Below are positions 55,686-64,000 of a stretch of 64,000 bases of DNA, piece by piece. This stretch comes from Calothrix sp. NIES-4101 (GTDB lineage: Bacteria; Cyanobacteriota; Cyanobacteriia; Cyanobacteriales; Nostocaceae), in NCBI GenBank assembly GCA_004296455.1, contig AP018280.1:1426001-1490000 (forward strand), given 5' to 3'. The notes under the pieces were generated by a model that worked only from the letters and a program-made list of their open reading frames with translations, had not been told where the DNA came from and made no database searches. Position 1 is the first letter of the stretch, and each line of letters begins with the position of its first letter. A program made the position numbers and the translations under genes.

Positions 55686-56777
55686 TTAACGTTTGAAAGC
55701 AGTAATTGATTCCAATGAGTTTCGCAGCGCAGAATTGAACCAATTCCTGAAGTTGCGATCGCCTACTAATTGTTCATAAACTGCTTCGTAACCATCAACC
55801 ATGTGAGCAACACTAAAGTTAGACTCGACATGTTCTCGACATTTTCGACGGTCTAATTGCACGGCTTTGGATACCATATCTGCCATTTCTTCGTAACTAT
55901 TGCAGACATAGCCTGTCTTGCCATTAGCAATAACTTCGGGTACAGAGCCCATTGCTCTAGCAATGACGGGTGTACCAGTCGCCATTGACTCAGCCATCAC
56001 CAAACCGAATGGTTCACACCAGGTAATGGGGAAGAGAGTTGCTGATGCATTACCCAAAAGCTCGGCTTTTTGCCCGTGGTTTAGTTCTCCCAAGAACTCG
56101 ATTTGTTCCCCGTCAATATGAGGAGCAACTTCGCGCTCAAAGAATTCCTTATCAACCACGTCTACCTTACCTGCCATTTTCAAGCGCCAGCCTGTTTTTT
56201 TGGCAATCTGAATTGCATGTTGAGGGCCTTTTTCTGGAGAAAAACGTCCCAAAAATGCTAGGTAAGGAGGTTGTTGCGGTTTCTCATAGAACGGAAATAG
56301 TTCAACACTAATACCGTTATATACAGTCGCAACATAATTAATATTCAACAAACGTTGAGCATCGCTGATGCTGACGTATGCTTGCGAATGATGTTGTCTG
56401 TAAATCTTGCTATTATCGCGCGTAAAAGTGCCATGCAATGTATGCACTGTTGGAGTTGAAACCATGCTTGCCAATGGCAGCGACCATATTCCTACGTGGG
56501 AGTGAATAATATCAAATTCCGCAGCACGTTGGAAAACCTGAGTAGGGTGTTGAAGTTCGTAAACAGCGTGTTCCTTGATGTTTGGGTCTAGCCGCAAAGC
56601 ACAAGGACTACCAGCTTCCAGATGAGCTAATGTTTGGGAATCACCGGAAGCAAATAGTGTGACTTCGTGACCTCTGCGAACTAATTCTTCGGTCAAACGA
56701 CTCACAACTAACTCTGTACCACCGTAGGTAGTAGGTGGAACTTGTTCCCACAGGGGGGCGATTTGTGCGATTTTCAT
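55686..56777 (-). CDS. Family 4 glycosyltransferase
   Basis: 363 residues with a GT-B fold. MKIAQIAPLWEQVPPTTYGG and TELVVSRLTEELVRRGHEVT open the acceptor domain. The donor domain has FLGRFSPEKGPQHAIQIAKK and EPFGLVMAESMATGTPVIAR, with GSVPEVIANGKTGYV. The APLWEQVPP-x-YGGTE opening is a well-populated bacterial group of unknown acceptor. It is flanked by terminators on both sides, so it is monocistronic and separate from the 28-37 kb cluster. Confidence 0.87.
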   Translation of the reverse strand: MKIAQIAPLWEQVPPTTYGGTELVVSRLTEELVRRGHEVTLFASGDSQTLAHLEAGSPCALRLDPNIKEHAVYELQHPTQVFQRAAEFDIIHSHVGIWSLPLASMVSTPTVHTLHGTFTRDNSKIYRQHHSQAYVSISDAQRLLNINYVATVYNGISVELFPFYEKPQQPPYLAFLGRFSPEKGPQHAIQIAKKTGWRLKMAGKVDVVDKEFFEREVAPHIDGEQIEFLGELNHGQKAELLGNASATLFPITWCEPFGLVMAESMATGTPVIARAMGSVPEVIANGKTGYVCNSYEEMADMVSKAVQLDRRKCREHVESNFSVAHMVDGYEAVYEQLVGDRNFRNWFNSALRNSLESITAFKR

Positions 56778-57070
56778 AATGTGTACGATTCAGCCGTCAT
56801 TTAGCCCCTGTCACTGTCACTGACAACCAGATTAAAGTCGAAAAAATCTTCTTGAATCTGCGATTGACAATTACCTCCGCCATCGCTATTCGCGCAGCTT
56901 CGGCAGACTGAACCGAAAACTCATCTCCAATGAGTGTCGAGACATTTACTACCTTTGACGTTAATGGGACAAACAATAAACTTGCATCTATCTAAGGATA
57001 GATTATAGTGAATAAGTTTTATTTATTTTTATTTATTTTGTAGATTTTATGATGCTTTTTGTTGCCATGA
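56778..57070. other. Spacer upstream of the glycosyltransferase gene
   Basis: About 290 bases holding the presumed promoter of the minus-strand GT4 gene. An imperfect repeat ACTCATCTCCAATGAGTGT near 56920 forms a small hairpin. No gene seen. Confidence 0.35.
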
Positions 57071-57113
57071 AAAATAGTAAAAATCCTCTCTCCAAGTGGA
57101 TTTTTACTATTTT
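57071..57113 (-). terminator. Strong inverted repeat, likely terminator of the agmatinase-family gene
   Basis: AAAATAGTAAAAATCC (57071-57086) is exactly inverted at 57098-57113, an 16-bp stem with an 11-base loop and T-rich ends on both strands. It lies about 240 bases past the stop of the 57350 gene. Confidence 0.65.
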
Positions 57114-57349
57114 GGTTGGTATATTTTGTAAGTTTTTGGATTTCACAAAATTAAACTTCTCTCAAAGTGATTCTCTTAAAGTATAACTATTAAATTAACA
57201 ACCGTAATATTACTTTGATATATCCAAAAAACAATACACAGTTTAATAGCTCGAATTTGAGAGTGATAACATTTCACAAAAAAATGATGTAAATATTTTT
57301 CCTTGTCTCCCTTGCAAATGTATGATTCCGTGCTGCTGAATTTGTAATT

Positions 57350-58396
57350 CTATTGTGATAAATTCATAAAATTTGCTAGTTTTAAAACAATTCTGGCACC
57401 AACATTGCCATCCCATTCGGCATTTCCGACTTCACATAAATCAAAGCCAATTATTTTGCGATCGCTATTTACTAATTCTCTGAATAAACAAAAACTTTGT
57501 TCTAATTCTAAACCTCCAGGAACAGGTGTACCGGTATTGGGACAGAGTTTTGGATCTAAGCCATCGACATCAAAACTAATATGTACATATTCAGGTAAAT
57601 GACTAATAATTTCACGGCATAAATCTAGCCAAGTTTTTCCTGCATACATTTCCTGTTTAATTTTTGTATCGTAATAAGCGATAATGCGATTCTGAGAATT
57701 ATTAATTATATTAACTTCATCCTGACAAATATCACGTAAACCCACCTGAACTAATTTACTAATTTGGGGAATCTTCATTGCATTAAACATAATCGAAGCA
57801 TGGGAAAATTCAAACCCTTCATAGGCATCACGTAAATCGGCATGAGCATCAATATGTAAAATGCCAAAACTTGACCCCAAATTAGCATATTTCTCGGCTT
57901 GGGCTTGGAAATAACCTAAAGGTGAACTATGATCACCACCAATGACTGCAACTTTTTTCCCGCTATTAAGTGCTTGTTGACATTGTTCAAATAACCAATG
58001 ATTGACACTGGCACAAGCTTGATTAATTTCGTTTAATGTCGGTGTTAAATCTGGAGCCTGATTCAGTGATTGTCCCTGTTCCAAACGCTCAATCACTTTT
58101 GCTGCACAGGCGCGATAATATTTATTTTTTGCTAATATTTCTTGAGGAATTTCCTCCATAAAAATTCCTTGCTTCCATCCATCAGGATGATCAAAATCAA
58201 ATAAATCCAACTGTGGAGAAGCATCTAAAATTTGCTGTGGAGCATTGGCAGTTCCTGCACCATAGGAAACAGTAACCTCCCAAGGTACAGGGATAATAAT
58301 TAAGTTTGCAGACTCGCGATCGCATGGTAAGCCAAAAATATTACCATTGATTTGTCCGACACCACTAGGATTATAGTCTTGGATTGGTTGATGCAT
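57350..58396 (-). CDS. speB: Agmatinase/arginase family ureohydrolase
   Basis: About 348 residues from MHQPIQDYNPSGVGQINGNI. The dinuclear manganese site reads VAVIGGDHSSPLGYF, HIDAHADLRDAYEGFEFSHA and HISFDVDGLDPKLCPNTGTP. The family removes urea from agmatine, arginine or related guanidino compounds; cyanobacterial members labelled SpeB include enzymes with other guanidino substrates, so the substrate is not certain. The urease accessory genes at 63.4 kb could deal with the urea released. The N-terminus is longer than in E. coli SpeB. ATG 58396 is preferred over 58423. Confidence 0.85.
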   Translation of the reverse strand: MHQPIQDYNPSGVGQINGNIFGLPCDRESANLIIIPVPWEVTVSYGAGTANAPQQILDASPQLDLFDFDHPDGWKQGIFMEEIPQEILAKNKYYRACAAKVIERLEQGQSLNQAPDLTPTLNEINQACASVNHWLFEQCQQALNSGKKVAVIGGDHSSPLGYFQAQAEKYANLGSSFGILHIDAHADLRDAYEGFEFSHASIMFNAMKIPQISKLVQVGLRDICQDEVNIINNSQNRIIAYYDTKIKQEMYAGKTWLDLCREIISHLPEYVHISFDVDGLDPKLCPNTGTPVPGGLELEQSFCLFRELVNSDRKIIGFDLCEVGNAEWDGNVGARIVLKLANFMNLSQ

Positions 58397-58563
58397 GATA
58401 ATTATTAGTTTTATATACCGCAAAAATACTTAGATAGCAGCAATTTAGAGTATAAACTTCAAAAAAAGTATTTTTAATATTCTATAATTATTTATTGATA
58501 GCTGTTTTTTATATATGACACATTAGTGCAGGCTATTCTGAAAACTAAGTGATTCTTCAGAAA

Positions 58564-59451
58564 TCATATCGCATTGAGCCAAAAGTCGGCTGTGTTAACT
58601 TTGCCATTACGATTAAATTGTAGCCACACTTTGTATGTTCCTGGGCTGGGGAAACTAGATAAAAAATTTATTTGTCCGTCCCTGGAATCTTTGAGTGGAT
58701 GTGCGTGAATATAATCTGAGGTGGTTAAAGGAGATGAGCTTTTGACAATGACTAAATGCCCTTTTTCTCCTAAATATGGTTGTAAATCTTTAACTGGTCG
58801 ATTTTGTTTTATTTCTTGTACATTAAAGCTGAGTTTGACTTCTTTTCCAGCTATTAATTTTTTTTCAGGTAGCGCCAGATTGATTTTTGTGTCTGCTAAA
58901 ACTTTGGTATGGCTGAATTTTTCTAACGCTGTTGGTAAAGGAACTTCACCTGGTATTGTGATTTTTTGTACCGAGACTTGTTCTTTTTGTCCTGTTGGTT
59001 TGTAATCACTAAATAAGGTATAGCTGCCTGGAGCGGGAAAATCTGGACTAACTTCAAAGCGTCCATTTCCTTTGTGGCTGGGATGAACGTGTTGGAAAAA
59101 ACGTAAGTCGTCGCTGACGACAATGAGATGCATTTGCTTTTCTTGGAAAGTGTCAAAATTGCTGACAGTCTTCCCACTTTGGTCTTGAATATTAATAGCT
59201 AGAGGAACAGCTTGAATTGATTTGATTTTTTTGGGAACAATTAATTTCGCCTGGGTTGATGATGCGGGTGCTTGTTTTTGTTGATGCTGTTGATGCTGGG
59301 AAGAATTATTTGAGTTGCTAGCTAAATCATGTTCTTGTGAATTTTTGGCTGTTGTTTGTTGCGAACCTGGAATTGTTTTGACTTGGGAAGAACAACCCTG
59401 AACAACAATAAACGTAGTTAATATTACAGTACCAATAATTGATATCTTCAT
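58564..59451 (-). CDS. Lipoprotein with two HxHP-containing repeat domains
   Basis: 295 residues from MKISIIGTVILTTFIVVQGC, a lipoprotein signal with the lipid cysteine at 20. A His/Gln-rich linker (QHQQHQQKQ) follows. Two similar domains each contain a His-x-His-Pro: HLIVVSDDLRFFQHVHPSHK (to about 126) with FPAPGSYTLFSDYKPTG, and HLVIVKSSSPLTTSDYIHAHP (about 232-252, shown in part) with FPSPGTYKVWLQFNRNG. The HxHP sites and linker suggest metal (perhaps copper) binding in the periplasm. I do not know an assigned function. Confidence 0.68.
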   Translation of the reverse strand: MKISIIGTVILTTFIVVQGCSSQVKTIPGSQQTTAKNSQEHDLASNSNNSSQHQQHQQKQAPASSTQAKLIVPKKIKSIQAVPLAINIQDQSGKTVSNFDTFQEKQMHLIVVSDDLRFFQHVHPSHKGNGRFEVSPDFPAPGSYTLFSDYKPTGQKEQVSVQKITIPGEVPLPTALEKFSHTKVLADTKINLALPEKKLIAGKEVKLSFNVQEIKQNRPVKDLQPYLGEKGHLVIVKSSSPLTTSDYIHAHPLKDSRDGQINFLSSFPSPGTYKVWLQFNRNGKVNTADFWLNAI

Positions 59452-59738
59452 CACAATGATAACAAGCTTAACAATAGCAAAAAATGACCCAATAATTTTT
59501 AGACATTTCAGGTGCGATCGCTCAAAAGACAAAATTTAACTTAATTTTATCAACTGAGAATTTCTCAATCTACTTCATCCCAACCAAAGTATCAAACAAA
59601 CACTATTTATAAATTCTTGATCAAGCTCTCTAAGTATTCAGTATTCAGAAGTCAGAGTATTGGCAAATCATACCGTTGAAAGTACGTAACCATGACTAAT
59701 TCTTAATTCCGACTTCTGGATTCTGAACCCTCAAAGTA

Positions 59739-59972
59739 TTAAGCGACTACTTCATCTTGCTGGCAATCAAAAATCAACGTCAATTTTGCTTCTGGCGTTA
59801 CCCGTAGTAATAATTGTAAATGTCCATCAGCATCAGAACGACTGCGGAATCTAGCAACTATCTCGCGTTTCATATCAGGAAGTAAACGCGCGATCGCCCA
59901 AGAATTGAGTCTTTTTTTGTAGGTTTTTTCGGACTGTGGCTCTAAATAGCTGTTATTTATTTCTTGTGCCAT
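59739..59972 (-). CDS. Small conserved protein, unknown function
   Basis: 77 residues from MAQEINNSYLEPQSEKTYKK. The core LNSWAIARLLPDMKREIVAR then FRSRSDADGHLQLLLRVTPE has the look of a compact alpha-beta protein with many basic residues; no membrane segment. I believe similar short proteins are common in cyanobacteria but cannot name a family. ATG 59972 is preferred over 59987. Confidence 0.6.
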   Translation of the reverse strand: MAQEINNSYLEPQSEKTYKKRLNSWAIARLLPDMKREIVARFRSRSDADGHLQLLLRVTPEAKLTLIFDCQQDEVVA

Positions 59973-60346
59973 GATGGTGTTACACACATAATATTTTGGT
60001 CAATCGCGTTAGTAAGTCTCTGAGGAGAAATTTACTGACGTTTTTTTACGTAGATGACACTTGGATAGCACACCAAAATTTGAACGTCAATGTTTCGAGA
60101 AAACTATTACACCAAATTTCTTGAAAATGCTTGTACAACTGTGTCTAAAACTACAAATACTGAACTGAAACTTGAGTAAATCTGCTCAAATTTCAGTTTT
60201 GAAAAACTAGACTTTAGTACAGTCCAGCATCAAGGATAGGAAAAATTTACTTTGGGAACTAGCAGCGTCTATGACGATAAATACTGCCCTTAAGCCTTTG
60301 GCTGATCACAATTTTTGTTTCCGACCCTGTTTTGCGGTGACATGCA
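59973..60346. other. Spacer, no gene seen
   Basis: About 370 bases between the small gene and argC. It contains the upstream region of the 59739 gene. No repeat, terminator or RNA fold stands out. Confidence 0.4.
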
Positions 60347-61405
60347 CTAAGGATAAAAACCTAGTTTGGGCAATCCGAGTGTTTCATCCCAACCCATCAT
60401 AATATTCATACACTGTATTGCTTGTCCTGCCTGACCTTTAATCAAGTTATCGATGGCAGACATTACAATAACTCGTCCCGTGCGTGGGTCAACTTCAATA
60501 CCAATGTAGCAGAGATTGCTGCCACATGCCCATTTTGTTTGTGGGCAAATGCCAGGTTCGCATATTTTCACCCAAGGGGAATTACGGTAAAAAGCGCGAT
60601 AGATAGTGATTAAATCGTCTCTGACTAAGCCAGGGTCACGGAGGTCTGCGTAAACAGTAGCAAGAATACCCCTTACCATCGGAATCAAGTGGGGAGTAAA
60701 TTGGACTGTCACTTCATGTCCAGCCAGTTCACTACAGATTTGCTCAATTTCGGGAGTGTGGCGATGCCTAGAAACATTATATGCCCCCAGAGAATTATCA
60801 GCCTCTGCCAGAAGCATATTAATTTTGGCATCGCGTCCGCCCCCAGAAGTCCCAGATTTAGCATCAATAATTGCAGTCTGGGGCGATATTAAGCCTTGTT
60901 TGAGGAGAGGAGAAAGGGCGAGTAAACTAGCAGTAGGATAGCAGCCAGGACAACCAATTAGCTGCGACTCGCTAATGCGATCGCGATACAATTCTGGTAA
61001 ACCGTAGACAGAAGTGGCAGCAGTCTCACCATCATCACGTTCCTTCCCGTACCAACTGGTATAAGTCGCCAAATTACTAAACCGATAATCAGCACTCAAA
61101 TCGAGTACCTTACAGCCCTTTTCCAGTAATTTAGGCGCAAGTTGACAAGCTAAACCATTTGGAACCGAAAGAAACACTACCTCGCAACGATTGGCGATCG
61201 CCGAAACATCTACTGCTTCCACTGTCAAGTTAACAGTATGTGCCATATGTGGGTAAATATCAGCAAAGGTTTTACCAGCAGTGCTATCTCCTCCCACATA
61301 AACCACCTCAACGTCGGGGTGATCCATCAACAATCGAACTAGCTGAACTCCGCCATAACCTGACGCGCCAACTATCCCAACGGGTACGCGCCTAAAATTA
61401 CCCAT
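60347..61405 (-). CDS. argC: N-acetyl-gamma-glutamyl-phosphate reductase
   Basis: Third step of arginine synthesis: reduces N-acetylglutamyl phosphate to the semialdehyde with NADPH. The 352 residues show the nucleotide loop [17 protein letters not shown] (10-26), the catalytic Cys155 in [14 protein letters not shown], and [11 protein letters not shown] and [15 protein letters not shown] lines. Length fits the long-form bacterial enzyme. It is divergent from ribBA with a 170-base shared upstream region. Confidence 0.97.
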   Translation of the reverse strand: MGNFRRVPVGIVGASGYGGVQLVRLLMDHPDVEVVYVGGDSTAGKTFADIYPHMAHTVNLTVEAVDVSAIANRCEVVFLSVPNGLACQLAPKLLEKGCKVLDLSADYRFSNLATYTSWYGKERDDGETAATSVYGLPELYRDRISESQLIGCPGCYPTASLLALSPLLKQGLISPQTAIIDAKSGTSGGGRDAKINMLLAEADNSLGAYNVSRHRHTPEIEQICSELAGHEVTVQFTPHLIPMVRGILATVYADLRDPGLVRDDLITIYRAFYRNSPWVKICEPGICPQTKWACGSNLCYIGIEVDPRTGRVIVMSAIDNLIKGQAGQAIQCMNIMMGWDETLGLPKLGFYP

Positions 61406-61574
61406 GTTTTCAAATCCTTATGCATTCTCTTGGAATCAACTGTTAGCTATCAACTATCAATCTACTAGCTAATATCAAACAGTTTTTTGTTATTTAACTG
61501 TAATTTCACTTCTTGTATTAAAACGCAAATTGGGTAATTGGGCATGATTAATTGGGAGATGCGGAGAGGGGAAG

Positions 61575-63437
61575 ATGTCTAATGTCAAGAATCTCGGCGT
61601 ACCTTTTCCCCTGTGCCCGAATTTCATACCGCGCAAGCAATCAAAAGAGCTACAATTTGAGGACAATTATTTGTCAAGCAAAAATTACCTTCGCTCGTTG
61701 AGAAAATTTGTGTCGCAGCCTCACACCTCACAGCAGTCGTCTCATGCCGGGGAACCTACCCACAACACTGCCTTTTCAACCTCAGAATTTAAATTTGACT
61801 CGATTGAAGCCGCTTTGGCAGATTTGAAAGCTGGTCGAGTTATCGTGGTAGTGGATGACGAAAACCGCGAAAATGAGGGCGATTTAATTTGTGCAGCCCA
61901 GTTCGCCACCCCAGACATGATTAATTTCATGGCAGTAGAAGCACGGGGTTTAATTTGTTTGGCGATGACTGGAGAACGTTTAGATGAACTCGACTTGCCT
62001 TTAATGGTAAGAAATATTACTGACCCCAACCAAACTGCTTTCACAGTAAGTATTGATGCGGGGCCGAATTTAGGTGTAAGTACGGGAATATCGGCAGAAG
62101 ACCGTGCCCGAACTATCCAAGTAGCCCTCAATCCCCACACCAAACCAGAAGATTTACGTCGTCCCGGTCATATTTTCCCACTCCGCGCCAAAGATGGGGG
62201 TGTCCTTAAACGTGCTGGGCATACGGAAGCTGCTGTGGATTTATCACGTTTGGCTGGGTTATATCCGGCGGGGGTGATTTGCGAAATTCAAAATCCGAAT
62301 GGTTCGATGGCGAGGCTGCCGGAATTGATTGAGTATGCCAAGCGCCACAACCTGAAAATTATTAGCATTGCTGATTTGATTAGCTATCGGTTGAAATTTG
62401 ACCGTTTAGTTGTCCGGGAAACTGTCACCAAATTACCCTCTAGCTTCGGTCAATTTGACATTTACGGCTATCGTTACACCCTGAATAACACCGAACACGT
62501 GGCGATCGTTAAAGGCGACCCCAGCACGTTTAAGGATGAAGCTGTCATGGTGCGAGTACATTCCGAGTGTTTGACGGGTGATGCCTTGGGTTCATTGCGA
62601 TGTGACTGTCGAATGCAACTCCAAGCGGCACTGAAAATGATTGAAACCGCAGGCAAAGGTATTGTTGTATACCTGCGGCAAGAAGGTCGTGGTATTGGTT
62701 TAATCAACAAACTCAAAGCTTATTCTTTGCAGGATATGGGTTTGGATACGGTTGAGGCAAACGAACGCTTGGGTTTTCCTGCCGACCTGCGGGATTATGG
62801 GATGGGGGCACAAATACTGACGGATTTAGGGGTACATCAAATACGTTTAATTACCAATAATCCACGTAAAATTGCTGGGTTAAAGGGATACGATTTAGAG
62901 ATTGTCGATCGCGTACCGTTGTTGATTGAAGCCAATGACTACAATTCCTACTATTTGACGACAAAAGCGAAAAAGTTAGGTCACATGCTGCTACAAACTT
63001 ATTTGCTCACCGTCGCCATCCATTGGCAAGACGATCCCCAATGTGTCACCGACAGATACGATCGCTTAGAAAAATTAAGATTTTTAGCGAAAAGTCAACA
63101 TTTGCTATTGCAAGAAGAAGCGCGTCCAGTGGCGATCGCACTATTTGATAAGCCATCATTAACAGTACATCTCGGTTTTGACCAAGCTGGGATGGCAGAT
63201 GAAGATTGGTATGAGCAAAATGGTCATCCCTACAGACAAGTTGTGAGTCAGCTTCTCGATCAACTGGCGAATTTACCTTATATTGAAAGACTAGAATTTT
63301 TAGTCTCTCCAGGAAGTGATCCTTTAAGTAATTTACAAGTGCAATTAGATCGGTTGAGTTTTGATTTAAATCAGCAGCAACCTTCATCGATTTGTGATCA
63401 TTTGGCAACGCAGAAAATTTATAGTTTTACTAGGTAG
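61575..63437 (+). CDS. ribBA: Bifunctional riboflavin protein: DHBP synthase / GTP cyclohydrolase II
   Basis: Makes both riboflavin precursors. The RibB domain (about 73-275) has [17 protein letters not shown] and [20 protein letters not shown]. The RibA domain (about 280-470) has the zinc line [32 protein letters not shown] and [14 protein letters not shown]. There is an N-terminal extension of about 70 unmatched residues and a C-terminal tail of about 140 residues ([20 protein letters not shown]), making 620 in all against about 400 in simple RibBA. Long tails of this kind occur in cyanobacteria. GGAGAGGGGAAG before the ATG is either the ribosome site or part of a purine repeat, so the start is not certain. 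Confidence 0.95.
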   Translation: MSNVKNLGVPFPLCPNFIPRKQSKELQFEDNYLSSKNYLRSLRKFVSQPHTSQQSSHAGEPTHNTAFSTSEFKFDSIEAALADLKAGRVIVVVDDENRENEGDLICAAQFATPDMINFMAVEARGLICLAMTGERLDELDLPLMVRNITDPNQTAFTVSIDAGPNLGVSTGISAEDRARTIQVALNPHTKPEDLRRPGHIFPLRAKDGGVLKRAGHTEAAVDLSRLAGLYPAGVICEIQNPNGSMARLPELIEYAKRHNLKIISIADLISYRLKFDRLVVRETVTKLPSSFGQFDIYGYRYTLNNTEHVAIVKGDPSTFKDEAVMVRVHSECLTGDALGSLRCDCRMQLQAALKMIETAGKGIVVYLRQEGRGIGLINKLKAYSLQDMGLDTVEANERLGFPADLRDYGMGAQILTDLGVHQIRLITNNPRKIAGLKGYDLEIVDRVPLLIEANDYNSYYLTTKAKKLGHMLLQTYLLTVAIHWQDDPQCVTDRYDRLEKLRFLAKSQHLLLQEEARPVAIALFDKPSLTVHLGFDQAGMADEDWYEQNGHPYRQVVSQLLDQLANLPYIERLEFLVSPGSDPLSNLQVQLDRLSFDLNQQQPSSICDHLATQKIYSFTR

Positions 63438-63460
63438 AAGATAACAAGCTGGAATTTTTC

Positions 63461-63910
63461 ATGTTCACGGTTACTCAACGTCAATCTCCAAATCCAGATA
63501 TATCTGTGACTTTGACTTTAGCATTGACAGCAGAGGAAAGAACTCGTAGTCGCCATCGTTTTGAATCAGAAGATGGAAAGGTGGTCTTTTTACGTTTGCC
63601 GCGAGGTACGCTTTTACAAGATGGTGATATTTTGCAAGATGAAACAGGCGCTCATTTGATTCGGATTGTGGCAAAAGCGGAACCTGTTTTGACGGCGATC
63701 GCCAGTAATGAGTTAGATTTGTTACGTGCTGCATATCATTTGGGGAATCGTCACGTGCCTGTAGAAATTACTCCCCATTATCTGAGAATCTCTCCAGATA
63801 AAGTTTTGCAGACAATGCTGGAACAATTACATCTAGAAGTGGCAACAGAAATTTCTCCCTTTTACCCAGAAGCAGGTGCTTATGGACACCAACATCACCC
63901 TCACTCCTAG
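63461..63910 (+). CDS. ureE: Urease accessory protein, nickel chaperone
   Basis: UreE brings nickel to the urease assembly complex. 149 residues: the N-terminal domain has [20 protein letters not shown] and [15 protein letters not shown]. The metal domain has [20 protein letters not shown]. The C-terminus ends [10 protein letters not shown], a His-rich nickel tail. The last 29 bases overlap ureF, so the two are translationally coupled. It begins 23 bases after ribBA on the same strand. Confidence 0.95.
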   Translation: MFTVTQRQSPNPDISVTLTLALTAEERTRSRHRFESEDGKVVFLRLPRGTLLQDGDILQDETGAHLIRIVAKAEPVLTAIASNELDLLRAAYHLGNRHVPVEITPHYLRISPDKVLQTMLEQLHLEVATEISPFYPEAGAYGHQHHPHS

Positions 63911-64000
63911 TCAGCTTTTATGGCTATTACAGTTAGTTAGCCCTGCCTTACCTGTGGGGGCATACAGTTATTCCGAGGGGTTAGAAACACTGGTGGAAAA
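63882..64000 (+). CDS. ureF: Urease accessory protein UreF, N-terminal part (cut by window edge)
   Basis: The visible 39 codons read [20 protein letters not shown] then [19 protein letters not shown], the diagnostic P[14 protein letters not shown] of UreF, the urease activation chaperone. Its ATG lies inside the His-tail codons of ureE in another frame. The rest is outside the window. Confidence 0.93.
   Translation, partial: MDTNITLTPSQLLWLLQLVSPALPVGAYSYSEGLETLVE

Noticed and set aside
1-64000. CRISPR array, prophage or rRNA operon
   Set aside because: No regularly spaced direct repeats of 25-37 bases, no phage structural or integrase genes, and no 16S/23S sequence were seen; only one tRNA was found.

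Overview
The window is about 64 kb of chromosome from a filamentous, probably heterocyst-forming cyanobacterium (Nostocales type). The evidence is a photosystem II D2 gene, an SLH-OprB porin, a primary-like group 2 sigma factor, an ABC1-family kinase, DUF4278, TIGR03792 and DUF3352 proteins, many GCGATCGC (HIP1) octamers, and proteins of the Npun_R2821/R2822 type. G+C is moderate to low and intergenic spacers are long. No prophage, CRISPR array or rRNA operon is present.

Layout: 1-5.6 kb holds the start of metH (cut by the window edge), a membrane-anchored amidase, a class V aminotransferase, tRNA-Asn(GUU), a NYN-domain protein and a lone ABC ATPase. 6-11 kb holds a stand-alone psbD with its own promoter and terminator, a structured RNA region with a tiny ORF behind a near-perfect Shine-Dalgarno, a pterin dehydratase, a 174-bp MITE and an SLH-OprB porin. 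11-26 kb is housekeeping: Rrf2 regulator and cysK, a J-domain protein, a two-domain pterin synthase-like protein, a PrsW-like protease overlapping a methyltransferase gene, mscL, a DUF3352 protein, an M1 aminopeptidase and an ABC1 kinase.

26-28 kb is a nested mobile element: an IS66-type element with intact ends and an exact 8-bp target duplication has lost its core and carries an IS701-type element. Directly beside it, 28-37 kb is a one-direction glycan cluster: five recognisable or likely glycosyltransferase types (GT2, GT10, three GT4/GT8-like kinds; six transferase genes in all) around an ABC exporter. The exporter carries a C-terminal extension resembling two histidine-kinase phosphoacceptor domains, the first lacking the histidine. 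This cluster is the best candidate for an undescribed system in the window.

37-52 kb returns to core functions: gloB, rplI, dnaB, an FKBP isomerase, a phasin-like protein, a second MsbA-type exporter, a HAD hydrolase, a group 2 sigma factor and a C-terminal processing protease. At 52.6-53.9 kb there is an intact ISAzo13-type insertion sequence with 25-bp inverted ends. 54-64 kb carries a LicC/PntC-like cytidylyltransferase, a GT4, an agmatinase-family enzyme, a duplicated-domain lipoprotein, argC, ribBA, and the start of a urease accessory operon (ureE overlapping ureF, which runs off the window).

All calls are from reading the sequence; no database search was run. Residue positions were counted by hand and may be off by one or two where marked 'about'.
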